In this document: positions 30,273 to 38,725 of the stretch, one piece after another | How positions within the stretch are numbered: position 1 is the first letter of the stretch | Layout of the letters: each line of letters begins with the position of its first letter | Assembly (NCBI GenBank): GCA_026645935.1 | Contig: JAPKMP010000005.1 | Location: 1 to 64,000, forward strand | Length of the DNA: 64,000 bases | Reading direction: 5' to 3' | DNA from: Candidatus Villigracilaceae bacterium | GTDB taxonomy: Bacteria; Chloroflexota; Anaerolineae; Anaerolineales; Villigracilaceae | Notes under the pieces: model-generated | Database searches by the model: none | What the model was told of the DNA's origin: nothing | The model's input: only the letters and a program-made list of their open reading frames with translations | Position numbers and translations under genes: made by a program

Positions 30273-31687
30273 GAGCGAACCTCCAGCGCGGCTGTGATGC
30301 GATCCATGCGCAAGCCATGCGAACCTTTGATCAGAACCGCATCGTTTGCAGACAGGTTTTTTGTCAGCCAATCCACAATCGGGGCGATCTCCTCGTATTC
30401 CAGGATCGAAGCCGGTTTCATCCCGGCGCGGCGCGCGGCATCTGCGATCATATGTCCGCGTGTGCCAAGAGTAATGAGAATCTTTGCGACCTGCGCGGCA
30501 CGCATACCTACCATTTCATGTCCCTGGCGCTCGTAAGGACCGAGTTCGAGCATGTCGCCGAGCACGGCGATCTTGCGGCCGTCGAGTTCGTCGAGCAGGT
30601 TCAACGCCGCCAGCATCGATTCAGGCGCGGCATTATAAGTATCGTCGAGGATCAATGCGCCGTTGCCGCTCCGCGCCGCAACCAGGCGCAACTGAGCATG
30701 TCCTTGTGAGAGACCCTCCAAAATCTCCTGCCAGGATAAACCGTCATTCAAACCAACCGCAGAGGCGCGCAAGGCGGTATGGATCGAGTGGCGTCCGATC
30801 ATCGGGATACGCATGTGCAGGGTTTCTTTCTTGTAATGCAGGCGGAAACGGATGCCGTCCAGGCCCAAGCCTTCAATCTGGTCCGCCCATAGATGCGCTT
30901 CGGGAGAAAGCCCGTAGAAGAAGACTCGCGCCTTGGTTTTCTCTTCCATTTTACGAACCCAGGGATCGTCGAAGTTGAGGATGGCGACCCCATCCGGCGG
31001 CAGCGCGGCGGGTAATTCACTCTTCCCGCGAAAGATGGCTTCCTGCGAACCGGCGCGCTCGGCATGGACAGTTCCCACATTCGAGACGACACCGATCTGC
31101 GGCTGGGCAATGTCACACAAAAATTGAATCTCGCCCGGGACGTAGAATCCCATTTCGAGCACGGCTCGTTCGTACCCTGAGCCAAGCCGCAATAAAGTGA
31201 GAGGCAGTCCGATCTCATTGTTCAGGTTGCCGGGGCTTTTCAAAGTCCGGTAACGGACGCTCAACACTTCCGCCACCATCTCTTTCGTCGTGGATTTGCC
31301 GACACTGCCGGTGATTCCAACCACGCGCAAATCCGGCAATCTGCGTCGCCAGAAACGCGCGATCTGCTGCAAAGCTGAAAGTGTGTTATCCACGCGGAGA
31401 AGGAGGGGCGGCTCAAACGTCAGCGCAGGATCAAGCACCAAACCGCCACGCAGGTCGAGGGTCCGATAGGAAGCGTCCGCGTCCCGTTGGATTAAAGCAA
31501 AAGATGCCCCCCTGCGAAATGCATCTGGTAGGAAATCATGTCCATCTGCGTTCTCGCCGGGAATCGCCACAAAAAGGGATCCGGGAATCGCCTGGCGCGA
31601 ATCGATGGCGCCTTCCGTGATCACGGCGGATGCGTTCGGCGGGCGAACCGAGGTCAGGGCTTCGAGGACATCTGCAAGGGTCAACAT
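30269..31687 (-). CDS. murF: UDP-N-acetylmuramoyl-tripeptide--D-Ala-D-Ala ligase
   Basis: A 472-residue Mur ligase that attaches D-Ala-D-Ala to the stem tripeptide. N-terminal domain with DSRQAIPGSLFVAIPGENADGHDF, P-loop GITGSVGKSTTKEMV (about residue 120), NNEIGLPLTLL, and the C-terminal GDMLELG motif. It starts one base after the ftsI stop. The expected neighbour murE does not lie between ftsI and murF. Confidence 0.96.
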   Translation of the reverse strand: MLTLADVLEALTSVRPPNASAVITEGAIDSRQAIPGSLFVAIPGENADGHDFLPDAFRRGASFALIQRDADASYRTLDLRGGLVLDPALTFEPPLLLRVDNTLSALQQIARFWRRRLPDLRVVGITGSVGKSTTKEMVAEVLSVRYRTLKSPGNLNNEIGLPLTLLRLGSGYERAVLEMGFYVPGEIQFLCDIAQPQIGVVSNVGTVHAERAGSQEAIFRGKSELPAALPPDGVAILNFDDPWVRKMEEKTKARVFFYGLSPEAHLWADQIEGLGLDGIRFRLHYKKETLHMRIPMIGRHSIHTALRASAVGLNDGLSWQEILEGLSQGHAQLRLVAARSGNGALILDDTYNAAPESMLAALNLLDELDGRKIAVLGDMLELGPYERQGHEMVGMRAAQVAKILITLGTRGHMIADAARRAGMKPASILEYEEIAPIVDWLTKNLSANDAVLIKGSHGLRMDRITAALEVRS

Positions 31688-31688
31688 A

Positions 31689-33437
31689 TTATCTTGAGGC
31701 AAGTTGATGACGAATCGAGTCAGGCGGAATATCCAATAGGATGACAGCGCGTTGGGCCATTTCAGAAAAAACAGGCGCGGCGGTTTCAGAACTCCAGGGC
31801 GATGTGGTCGGGCGTTCAAGCCAAACGTAGATCATAAACTGCGGATCGTCCACCGGTCCCCAACCGATGAAAGAGGCGTTCGTCTGGCTTCCATCATAAA
31901 TGCCGTTGACGGGGATTTGCGCGGTGCCGGTCTTGCCCGCCACGCGATAACCGGGAACAAGCGCGAGCGACGATTCCTGCTCGAGCGAGATGGCAAGCAT
32001 CTCGTTCAAGGTCGCCGCCGTCTGTTCTGAGATGGGAGTCGCCCCGAATTGTTCGGGAACCTCATGCTGCCGTCCGTCGCGCACCATTGCATATAACACA
32101 TGCGGGATGACCATGCGTCCGTTGTTGGCAACGGCGGAGACAGCCGCCATCATTTGAATCGGTGTGACCGCAACGCCCTGACCGAAGGCGTTTGTGCCAA
32201 GATCGACGGGATACCAATCCGCATCTCCCGGGACCTTGAGCCTGCCCGGTGCTTCCCAAGCCATATCCACGCCGGTGAGATGACCCATGCCAAATGCATC
32301 CATGTAATCGTAAAAAGTCCCGGTTCCCATTTGCGTGGAAAGCGTTACCATGCATACATTAAGGGAATGCTGCAAACAACCAATCATGTTTTGCACGCCC
32401 CATGGATTGCGGTCCCAGTTCTGGACGGTAACGCCGCCCACCAGGATCGAGCCGGTATCCAGATAAGTGGTTTCCGGTGTGACCGTTCCGCTGTCCAAAG
32501 CGGCTGCCATGGTGAGAACTTTAAAGACCGAGCCCGGTTCATACGACATGGATATGGCCGGGTTGAAGTAGGTGGAGTTGGGATAGATTGCGCCGTAATT
32601 CCAGAACTTGTTCAGGTTCATGCGGTGCGAGACGGCAAGCGCGTAAATCTCGCCGCTGCGAGGATTCATAATGGCAATGAGCCCATCCTGTGCGCCATAT
32701 TCCCCCAACGATGAATCGAGAATATCCTCTGCGGCGGCTTGAAGGTCGCGATCGATCGTCAGGATCAATGTAGTCCCGTCGGGTGCGCGCGGAATTTCAA
32801 AGGCTTTGTTCGGGTCTGTCGGCACAAGCACCGTAACCGGGTTCCCCGCAAGCAAAGAGTCGTACTTTTCCTCCACACCGAAATAACCCACGCCCTCACG
32901 GCTGACAAATCCGAGGATGTTCGAAGCGAGCGCGTTTTCTGGATAACTGCGCTGCGGATGCGATTTGAACTGGAGTCCGGTCAATCCCCCCACTGAACCT
33001 TCGGGAGCCTCCTCGTTCAATGCTTTCTTTAATTCTTGAAGATAAAGTGCCTGTTGCGCATCCACATAATCAGCGAGGATGATGTAGGAAAGTCCCTCAG
33101 GAGGATTTTGGATGACTTCCATTAAGCTGTCGTAATCCATGCCGAGGGTATCCGCAACGGCAAAAGAAATGGCGTGCGGATCGGTCATGATATTCAGGTC
33201 CAAACCGATCTCATAGACGATTTGCTCGCCTGCGAGTAAACGTCCCTTGCGGTCGTAGATCTCACCCCGGTTCGGATAGAAGGTGCGGTATTCGTAGGCG
33301 TAGGCTTCAGACTGCTGACGAAAGATATCCGCCTCGGGGCTGTTTTGTATGCGCGTCATCTGCACGATGATGGCAAGCGCGAAGAGCGCGAGTGCGCCCG
33401 CCAACACCTGGCTTCGCCTGCCATATTGCTGTCTCAT
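31689..33437 (-). CDS. ftsI: Septal penicillin-binding protein (FtsI/PBP2B-like transpeptidase)
   Basis: A 582-residue class B PBP with one N-terminal membrane helix (about residues 10-27), a dimerisation domain, and a transpeptidase domain. The active-site motifs are SVFK (about residue 304), SLN (about 364) and KTGTAQ (about 512). It cross-links septal peptidoglycan together with FtsW. No PASTA domain is present. It overlaps the ftsL-like gene by four bases and is followed by murF after one base. Confidence 0.95.
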   Translation of the reverse strand: MRQQYGRRSQVLAGALALFALAIIVQMTRIQNSPEADIFRQQSEAYAYEYRTFYPNRGEIYDRKGRLLAGEQIVYEIGLDLNIMTDPHAISFAVADTLGMDYDSLMEVIQNPPEGLSYIILADYVDAQQALYLQELKKALNEEAPEGSVGGLTGLQFKSHPQRSYPENALASNILGFVSREGVGYFGVEEKYDSLLAGNPVTVLVPTDPNKAFEIPRAPDGTTLILTIDRDLQAAAEDILDSSLGEYGAQDGLIAIMNPRSGEIYALAVSHRMNLNKFWNYGAIYPNSTYFNPAISMSYEPGSVFKVLTMAAALDSGTVTPETTYLDTGSILVGGVTVQNWDRNPWGVQNMIGCLQHSLNVCMVTLSTQMGTGTFYDYMDAFGMGHLTGVDMAWEAPGRLKVPGDADWYPVDLGTNAFGQGVAVTPIQMMAAVSAVANNGRMVIPHVLYAMVRDGRQHEVPEQFGATPISEQTAATLNEMLAISLEQESSLALVPGYRVAGKTGTAQIPVNGIYDGSQTNASFIGWGPVDDPQFMIYVWLERPTTSPWSSETAAPVFSEMAQRAVILLDIPPDSIRHQLASR

Positions 33438-33913
33438 TGGAATCTCCGCGCAGAAACAAGACGGTCATCCATCCAGTCCAACAACGACTGGTTGTATTCA
33501 GGCGGAATGGTCAGAACGTTCAACTGCGTCTCCGCCGACGAAGAAAGATCAACCGCCTTAGGAGCAACGTAACCGGGTACCACGAGGTATTCCAGTTCAT
33601 CAGGCTCGACCGGGCGGTAACCCATCTCCCTTGCGCGCGCCTCCATCGAAGCGGCGGAGGTCAAACCCGCAAGCTGAGTCTGCATGTCACTGCTTACTTG
33701 CCGGCTTATGGCAATGGCATCTGTCAGATCCTGTATCTCGCGCCCGGCAATCGCCGTGCGGGAGGTTACATTGAGATACAAAGCCGCCACCATCGCGAAA
33801 ACCACAACCAACAGCAAGGCATTGCCGATCCACTGACGCTGGACGCGCCAGGGCGCGACCCGATATGCATGGATCAGATGAGTGACGTTCGGGAGATGGT
33901 TCGGGATGTTCAC
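33434..33913 (-). CDS. ftsL: FtsL-like division protein
   Basis: A 159-residue bitopic protein with a cytoplasmic N-terminus, one hydrophobic helix (about residues 30-50) and an extracytoplasmic region that begins with a probable coiled coil (residues 55-90), then a Pro/Glu-rich tail. Sequence similarity to FtsL is weak, as is normal. The assignment rests on topology and on its position between rsmH and ftsI. Confidence 0.75.
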   Translation of the reverse strand: MNIPNHLPNVTHLIHAYRVAPWRVQRQWIGNALLLVVVFAMVAALYLNVTSRTAIAGREIQDLTDAIAISRQVSSDMQTQLAGLTSAASMEARAREMGYRPVEPDELEYLVVPGYVAPKAVDLSSSAETQLNVLTIPPEYNQSLLDWMDDRLVSARRFQ

Positions 33914-33949
33914 AGTACTTCTCTCAAATGGCGGACATGAAGCCCGTTC

Positions 33950-34864
33950 CTACAACTTCTCGACAACTCTAAGTTTTGCACTGCGCGCACGAGGGTTTTC
34001 TCGTAGCTCTTCCTCGCCCGGCAGAATCGGCTTCTTATTCACTAACTTCAGGACAGCCCTGCGTTCCACTTCATAAACTCGTTCGTAAGGCGGATTAATG
34101 AGATCCTTGCTCTGCTCTCGAAAATACTCTTTGACGATGCGGTCTTCCAACGAGTGGAAGGAGATCACCGCGCATCGCCCTCCGGACTTGAGAACCGTCA
34201 CAGCCTGCGGAAGCGTTTTCTCCACTGCCGCCAATTCGTCGTTGACGGCGATGCGCAAAGCTTGAAAGGTCTGCGTTGCGGGGTGAGCCTTGTCGCCGCG
34301 CCGGGGAGATGCCTTTTCAATGGAGGCGACCAACTCACCCGTCGTGTGAAGCGGTCGGGCTTGGACGATGGCTCGCGCAATCTTGCGGGCATCCCGATCT
34401 TCGCCATACTTGAAGATGATGTCGGCTAGTTCGCGTTCGTCGAATGTGTTGACGATCTCATCCGCGCTCATCACAGCATTGATGCCGAAGCGCATGTCGA
34501 GCGGCCCATTCTGCATGAACGAGAAGCCGCGCTCGGGGTTATCGAACTGCATGGACGAAGCGCCCAGGTCGAGCACGATGCCGTCGATGGCATCCCAGTT
34601 CAATGAAGCGAGCTGTTCACGGAGAGTGATATGGGAGGCTTGCACGAGATGAATGCGACTTTCGTAAGGAGCCAAGGTCTCACGAGCGATCGCCAGCGCC
34701 TGCGGGTCCACGTCGAGACCCAGCAGTTGCCCATCCGGCGCGCAAGCCTCCAGGATGCCGCGAGCGTGCCCGCCCGCGCCCAAGGTGCCATCCACATACC
34801 GCCCGCTGTTGCGGGGTTGCAGAGCGTGTATAATCTCTTGGTAAAGTACAGGTTTGTGTTGCAT
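33950..34864 (-). CDS. rsmH: 16S rRNA (cytosine-N4)-methyltransferase RsmH
   Basis: A 304-residue SAM-dependent enzyme (MraW) that methylates C1402 of 16S rRNA. The SAM loop is seen in YVDGTLGAGGHARGIL near residue 22. DLGASSMQFDNPERGFSF and the C-terminal GGRCAVISFHSLEDRIVK are strong family signatures. It begins just upstream of a REP-like element that separates it from mraZ. This order is the standard start of the cluster. Confidence 0.97.
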   Translation of the reverse strand: MQHKPVLYQEIIHALQPRNSGRYVDGTLGAGGHARGILEACAPDGQLLGLDVDPQALAIARETLAPYESRIHLVQASHITLREQLASLNWDAIDGIVLDLGASSMQFDNPERGFSFMQNGPLDMRFGINAVMSADEIVNTFDERELADIIFKYGEDRDARKIARAIVQARPLHTTGELVASIEKASPRRGDKAHPATQTFQALRIAVNDELAAVEKTLPQAVTVLKSGGRCAVISFHSLEDRIVKEYFREQSKDLINPPYERVYEVERRAVLKLVNKKPILPGEEELRENPRARSAKLRVVEKL

Positions 34865-34871
34865 GGTTCAA

Positions 34872-34925
34872 TTCGTAGGGGCGGGGTCCTCCCGCCCAAG
34901 GGCGACAGAACGTCGCCCCTACGAA
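34872..34925. repeat. REP-like palindrome between mraZ and rsmH
   Basis: Perfect 12-bp arms (34872-34883 and 34914-34925) flank about 30 GC-rich bases that contain further short palindromes. The right arm contains the mraZ stop codon. Confidence 0.7.
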
Positions 34926-35365
34926 GAATTTTTCGACAGATCAAGCGTCGAGAAACGCGCGTTATTCGCTTCCACATCCTGAAGTTGAGCCATCTGCTCG
35001 CCCCAGGTTGCGGGAGTCCACACTTCGAAGTACTCGCCCTGCCCCGCTACCACCAACTCGCCGTTGGCAATGCCAAGGAAAGTGCGCAAGTTCTGCGGAA
35101 CCAGGATGCGCCCGACTTTATCCACTTCAACCGGATAAGCATTCGCAAGGATCAATCGGCGCAAGAGGCGGGCGGTCGGGTCGGCAAGGTTCATGGCTTC
35201 GATGCGCTCATAGACCTGTTTGAAATATGCCTCGGTCATCACCATCAGGCATTTGTCGAAACCCTGCGTGATAAAGGCGCCGCCTTCCAGCAACTCACGA
35301 AAGCGCGCCGGGATCATCAGGCGACCCTTATCGTCGAGATTGTGCTGGAACTGACCTAAGAACAT
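34919..35365 (-). CDS. mraZ: Transcriptional regulator MraZ
   Basis: A 148-residue protein with two AbrB-like swapped-hairpin domains: FLGQFQHNLDDKGRLMIPARF at the N-terminus and YPVEVDKVGRILVPQNL near residue 80. MraZ forms a ring and represses its own operon by binding short direct repeats next to the promoter. Such repeats are visible upstream (35416-35440). The AAAAGGAT ribosome-binding site lies upstream of the ATG. It is the first gene of a 16-gene division and cell-wall operon. Confidence 0.96.
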   Translation of the reverse strand: MFLGQFQHNLDDKGRLMIPARFRELLEGGAFITQGFDKCLMVMTEAYFKQVYERIEAMNLADPTARLLRRLILANAYPVEVDKVGRILVPQNLRTFLGIANGELVVAGQGEYFEVWTPATWGEQMAQLQDVEANNARFSTLDLSKNSS

Positions 35366-35415
35366 TTGTGCTACTTATCCTTTTAATGACGTGAACGCCG
35401 GGAAACCCGGCGTCC

Positions 35416-35440
35416 TACCACTTTCTACCATTTCTTACCA
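35416..35440 (-). promoter_or_regulatory. MraZ operator (three 10-bp-phased repeats)
   Basis: On the minus strand TGGTA occurs three times (35436-35440, 35426-35430, 35416-35420) with an exact period of 10 bases. They sit immediately downstream of the -10 box, across the expected transcription start. This matches the known logic of MraZ operators (phased TGGGN-like repeats). Confidence 0.8.
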
Positions 35441-35441
35441 C

Positions 35442-35469
35442 ATTATACCCTTTCAGGGGTAAAAATCAA
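35442..35469 (-). promoter_or_regulatory. Main promoter of the division/cell-wall cluster
   Basis: On the minus strand a TTGATT -35 (35464-35469) and a perfect TATAAT -10 (35442-35447) are separated by 16 bases. The predicted 5' leader before mraZ is about 70 bases. Confidence 0.8.
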
Positions 35470-35499
35470 GTGGCGGATGGCTTTTAGCCTTGCATATTT

Positions 35500-36432
35500 A
35501 TGAGTATTTTTCCCCCATTCACTCTCCTTGAAGCCAGTCGCTGGCAGGATTACGAATTGCTCGATTCCGGAAATGGGCTGAAACTGGAGCGCTTCGGAAG
35601 ATACGCCTTTGTACGCCCTGAATCGCAGGCGATGTGGAGCCGCGCCCTGCCCCAGTCTGAGTGGGAGAATGCTCACGGGGTCTTTATTCCCACTGGAGAG
35701 GAAAGCGGCGGTCATTGGAAGTTAAGGAAGAAAGTGGATGAGCAATGGGTCATGAGTTATCCCCTCACCCCAACGCCTCTCCCGGGGGGAGAAGGGCAAG
35801 GGGTGAGGGATTTAAGATTCAAGGTGATGACGACTCCTGGTCGTCACCTCGGTGTTTTCCCCGAAGTCGCGCCTCACTGGGACTTTATGGCTGAACCAAT
35901 CCAGAAAGCTGGTCCACGCCCTAACATACTCAACCTGTTCGGCTACACCGGTCTTGCCACCCTCGCCGCTGCTGCTGCGGGGGCTTCCGTGACCCATGTG
36001 GATGCGTCTAAAAAGTCCGTGTCGTGGGCGCGTGAAAATCAGGAACTCTCCGGGTTGAGCGACAGGCCCATCCGCTGGATCGTGGAAGACGCGTTGAAAT
36101 ACGTCCAACGCGAAGCCAAACGCGGGGTCAAATACGATGGCGTCATCCTCGACCCACCCAAGTTCGGGCGGGGACCGAAGGGCGAAGTGTGGGAAGTTTA
36201 CAAGTCCCTGCCGAATCTTTTGAATGAAATCCGTAAATGTCTGAGCGATCGTCCCCTCTTTGTGATCGTCACTGTTTATGCCGTTCGCTCCTCTGCGATT
36301 CATATTGCGCAAGCCCTGGACGAGATGATGAATAAATACAAAGGCACGCTCGACAGCGGCGAATTGGTCACACGCGAGAAAAGTGCAAACCGATTACTTT
36401 CCCAGGCGGTTTATGCGAGATGGTCGAAGTAG
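35500..36432 (+). CDS. SAM-dependent methyltransferase, RlmI/RlmL-like
   Basis: A 310-residue Rossmann methyltransferase of the group that includes 23S rRNA m5C/m2G enzymes. The SAM loop is NLFGYTGLATLAAAAAGA (about residue 147), followed by an acidic VDASKKSV and the catalytic DPPKFGRG (about 223). The N-terminal part is a short beta domain. Residues 88-103 are encoded by an inserted palindromic repeat (separate entry) and are not expected in homologues. It is divergent from mraZ, with a 134-base shared promoter region. The exact RNA target is not known. Confidence 0.85.
   Translation: MSIFPPFTLLEASRWQDYELLDSGNGLKLERFGRYAFVRPESQAMWSRALPQSEWENAHGVFIPTGEESGGHWKLRKKVDEQWVMSYPLTPTPLPGGEGQGVRDLRFKVMTTPGRHLGVFPEVAPHWDFMAEPIQKAGPRPNILNLFGYTGLATLAAAAAGASVTHVDASKKSVSWARENQELSGLSDRPIRWIVEDALKYVQREAKRGVKYDGVILDPPKFGRGPKGEVWEVYKSLPNLLNEIRKCLSDRPLFVIVTVYAVRSSAIHIAQALDEMMNKYKGTLDSGELVTREKSANRLLSQAVYARWSK
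35762..35809 (+). repeat. Palindromic repeat inserted in frame in the methyltransferase gene
   Basis: Arms CCCTCACCCC (35762-35771) and GGGGTGAGGG (35800-35809) flank an inner CTCTCCC-GGGAGA-like hairpin. The 48 bp are a multiple of three and encode the peptide PLTPTPLPGGEGQGVR. Confidence 0.75.
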
Positions 36433-36440
36433 AGCCAGTG

Positions 36441-36497
36441 CGTAGTGACGACTTTCAGTCGTCGAAATGCGTGCAAAAGCGACCGAAGTCGCTACTA
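36441..36497. repeat. Double-hairpin REP-like element
   Basis: Two small hairpins (36447-36463 and 36479-36492) lie inside an imperfect outer inverted repeat (GTAGTGAC with GTCGCTAC). It sits just after the methyltransferase stop. Confidence 0.6.
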
Positions 36498-36521
36498 CAA
36501 CAGGGAGGGCTTATAAAAAAC

Positions 36522-36545
36522 AAAAACCACCTCTTTCGAGATGGT
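36522..36545 (-). terminator. Terminator behind the tRNA-Glu remnant
   Basis: On the minus strand an 8-bp stem with a GAAA loop is followed by TTTTTGTTTTTT. It is a diverged copy of the terminator just behind the intact tRNA-Glu. Confidence 0.75.
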
Positions 36546-36549
36546 GGTG

Positions 36550-36590
36550 TGCCCCCAGGGGAATTTGAATCTCCGTTTAAGCCTCGCGTA
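36550..36590 (-). pseudogene. tRNA-Glu 3'-half remnant
   Basis: Thirty-five bases match the 3' half of the intact tRNA-Glu with two changes, one of which breaks a T-stem pair and one the conserved TTCGA loop. The 5' half is not recognisable. The copy lies exactly 110 bases from its parent and is followed by the same kind of terminator, so the whole 3' half plus terminator was duplicated in tandem. Confidence 0.8.
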
Positions 36591-36616
36591 CCTCGATGAT
36601 ATGAGCAGGGCTTACG

Positions 36617-36658
36617 AAAATAAAAAAACCACCCCATCATAATAAATGAAGCGGTGGT
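36617..36658 (-). terminator. Terminator of tRNA-Glu
   Basis: On the minus strand ACCACC (36653-36658) pairs with GGTGGT (36628-36633), with extra pairing inside the loop, followed by TTTTTTTATTTT. Confidence 0.8.
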
Positions 36659-36659
36659 G

Positions 36660-36732
36660 TGCCCCCAGGGGAATTCGAATCCCCGTTTAAGCCTTGAGAG
36701 GGCTTCGTCCTGGGCCACTAGACGATGGGGGC
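36660..36732 (-). tRNA. tRNA-Glu (anticodon CTC)
   Basis: A 73-base cloverleaf. The 7-bp acceptor stem is GCCCCCA with TGGGGGC. The anticodon stem is AAGCC/GGCTT around loop CTCTCAA (anticodon CTC). The T-arm has GGGGA-TTCGAAT-TCCCC. The discriminator base is A and CCA is not encoded. The D-arm GTCTAGTGGCCCAGGAC is typical for tRNA-Glu. The T-stem closes with A-T instead of the usual G-C. Confidence 0.95.
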
Positions 36733-36751
36733 GAGAGCGGGCGAGATTGTA

Positions 36752-38725
36752 TCACCCTGAATTTGAATCGTCAACGAAGACGTGAATTTCCCTCGGTCCA
36801 TGCACGCCGATGGTGAGCGTCATTTCGATGTCCGCCGTGCGCGATGGTCCAGTAATAAAGACGGCGTTTTTGCCTTTAGTCATTTCAATCGCATCCAGCA
36901 GGGACGGGAAAATATCACCGGATTTCAAAACAGCAATATGGATTTCAGGCAGCAACGACCCATGCAATTCCTCGTCCGCGGCCAAAACGGACCCGGTATC
37001 TGCCAGCCCAGCCCAAGCCTTCGTCACGCCGACAGTGAGGGACGGGTCGGGCTCGTGAGTAAAGTCGATGCCCGATCGGCGCAAAAGGGTTTCGTCGAGG
37101 ACGTTGGGTTGCAAATAGATTTTCTTGATACCTTTCGGTATTAGACAATCGATGATCGCTTGCGTTGGGCTGCTGGTTTGACTGACATTACCGGAGAGGG
37201 CTGTAAGTTCGGAGGTGAATTGGTCGATCAAGTCGAAAGGTTGGAAAGTTTGAAGGTTCGCAGGTTTTTCTGCGGGAGGCGTTTGCGGCATGAATTCCCT
37301 ATTCACTATTCCCGATTTCCTATACTTATCCCGAAACGTCTTCCCCGCAAAGCGCGGCAAATCCTTGCTGAATCCCCAGCCGGTGAACACAGGCAGATGA
37401 ACCCATTCGGAGCGGGGGGAGAGCAGATGGGTTCCGAGCGAAGCCAACTTTTGCGAGAGGGCAAACAGCCTCGGACGAGTCGCGAGGCGGGTGAAGGTTT
37501 TGAGGAAAAGTTTTGTCGTCCAGAACAAGCCTTCGCCACCTTCCTTCTTATTTCCACTATCTTCACCAACATAACCGGCACGGACACGAGTCAGCAGCTT
37601 GGGCAGGTCAATATCCACCGGGCAGGCGTCCTTGCACGCGCCGCACAGGGATGAGGCCTGGGCAAGATGGAAATAATTTTTGCCGAACAAACCCGGTGAG
37701 ATGACCGAACCGATCGGACCGGGATATGGCGCGATGGTCTTATCCCTGCCGATGTAGGCATGGCCGCTCAACTCGCGGAAGACCGGGCAGGCATTGAGGC
37801 ATGCGCCGCAGCGGATGCAGTAAAGCGATTCTTTTAGCGGCGAATTGCGGACCTTGTTTCGCCCGTTATCGAGGATGATGAGGTGACGGGTTTGACCCGG
37901 AAGCGGTTTGTGAATCAATTGGGTATAGACGGTGATCTTTTGCCCGGTCGCCGAGCGCGGCAGGAGCGAAAGCATGAGGGCGAGATCGTTGAGATTGGGA
38001 ACGAGGCGTTCCATGCCCATCAACGCGATATGGGTCTTGGGAAGGGTCGTGACCATTCGCCCGTTGCCCTCGTTGGTGACGATACAAATGCCGCCCGATT
38101 CAACCACTCCGAAGTTGACCCCGCTGACGCCGATATCGGCAGTGAGAAAAACTTCACGCAAGACCTTCCGGGCGGTGGCGGTGAGAGTGGGAATATCCTC
38201 GCTGTATGGGATGCCGAGCTTTTCGTGGAAGAGCTGCGCGACCTGCTCCTTTTTGAGATGCACCGCCGGTGTGATAATGTGACTGGGTCGTTCATGACGC
38301 AGCTGTACGATATATTCGCCGAGATCGGTTTCGACGACTCGAATGCCTTCTTTTTCAAGCGCGTGGTTCAGCCCGATCTCTTCGCTGACCATGCTTTTGG
38401 ATTTGGCGACAAGCGGTTTTCGAGATCCGAGATTCGAAATTCGGACTGCGATTTCTATGGCTTCTTTCGAATCTTTTGCCATGTGGACGATGATGCCGTT
38501 GGCTTGGGCGTTGACAACGAATCGATCCAGGTATTCCGGCAGGCGTTCGATCACGTCAGCGCGGATACGGTGCGCGTGCTGGCGCTTCTCACGCCAGTCG
38601 GGGATCGAGTCAAAAGCAAGCGCCTTTCCCCGCAGGCGGCGCTCGGAGTTGTTATCAAGCGCCGTTTGAAGGGTTTTATCCCCGATCGATTGGCGGATGC
38701 GCGCGCGGAAAGATGCATTGCTCAT
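36752..38725 (-). CDS. LutB-LutC fusion: iron-sulfur LUD-domain oxidase subunit
   Basis: A 657-residue protein that joins two parts usually encoded separately. The N-terminal LUD domain (about residues 60-290) is followed by two ferredoxin-like clusters, CIRCGACLNACP (about 301) and CGACKDACP (about 360), as in LutB. After a helical region and a variable linker comes a second LUD-type domain (about 500-657) like LutC, ending HVFVDDS. With LutA it should oxidise L-lactate to pyruvate, or act on a similar hydroxy acid, at the cytoplasmic membrane. The linker near residues 470-500 carries low-complexity sequence like that in nearby intergenic tracts. Confidence 0.88.
   Translation of the reverse strand: MSNASFRARIRQSIGDKTLQTALDNNSERRLRGKALAFDSIPDWREKRQHAHRIRADVIERLPEYLDRFVVNAQANGIIVHMAKDSKEAIEIAVRISNLGSRKPLVAKSKSMVSEEIGLNHALEKEGIRVVETDLGEYIVQLRHERPSHIITPAVHLKKEQVAQLFHEKLGIPYSEDIPTLTATARKVLREVFLTADIGVSGVNFGVVESGGICIVTNEGNGRMVTTLPKTHIALMGMERLVPNLNDLALMLSLLPRSATGQKITVYTQLIHKPLPGQTRHLIILDNGRNKVRNSPLKESLYCIRCGACLNACPVFRELSGHAYIGRDKTIAPYPGPIGSVISPGLFGKNYFHLAQASSLCGACKDACPVDIDLPKLLTRVRAGYVGEDSGNKKEGGEGLFWTTKLFLKTFTRLATRPRLFALSQKLASLGTHLLSPRSEWVHLPVFTGWGFSKDLPRFAGKTFRDKYRKSGIVNREFMPQTPPAEKPANLQTFQPFDLIDQFTSELTALSGNVSQTSSPTQAIIDCLIPKGIKKIYLQPNVLDETLLRRSGIDFTHEPDPSLTVGVTKAWAGLADTGSVLAADEELHGSLLPEIHIAVLKSGDIFPSLLDAIEMTKGKNAVFITGPSRTADIEMTLTIGVHGPREIHVFVDDSNSG

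Noticed and set aside
36541-36600. A second functional tRNA
   Set aside because: Only the 3' half matches, the T-arm is damaged and no 5' half can be folded.
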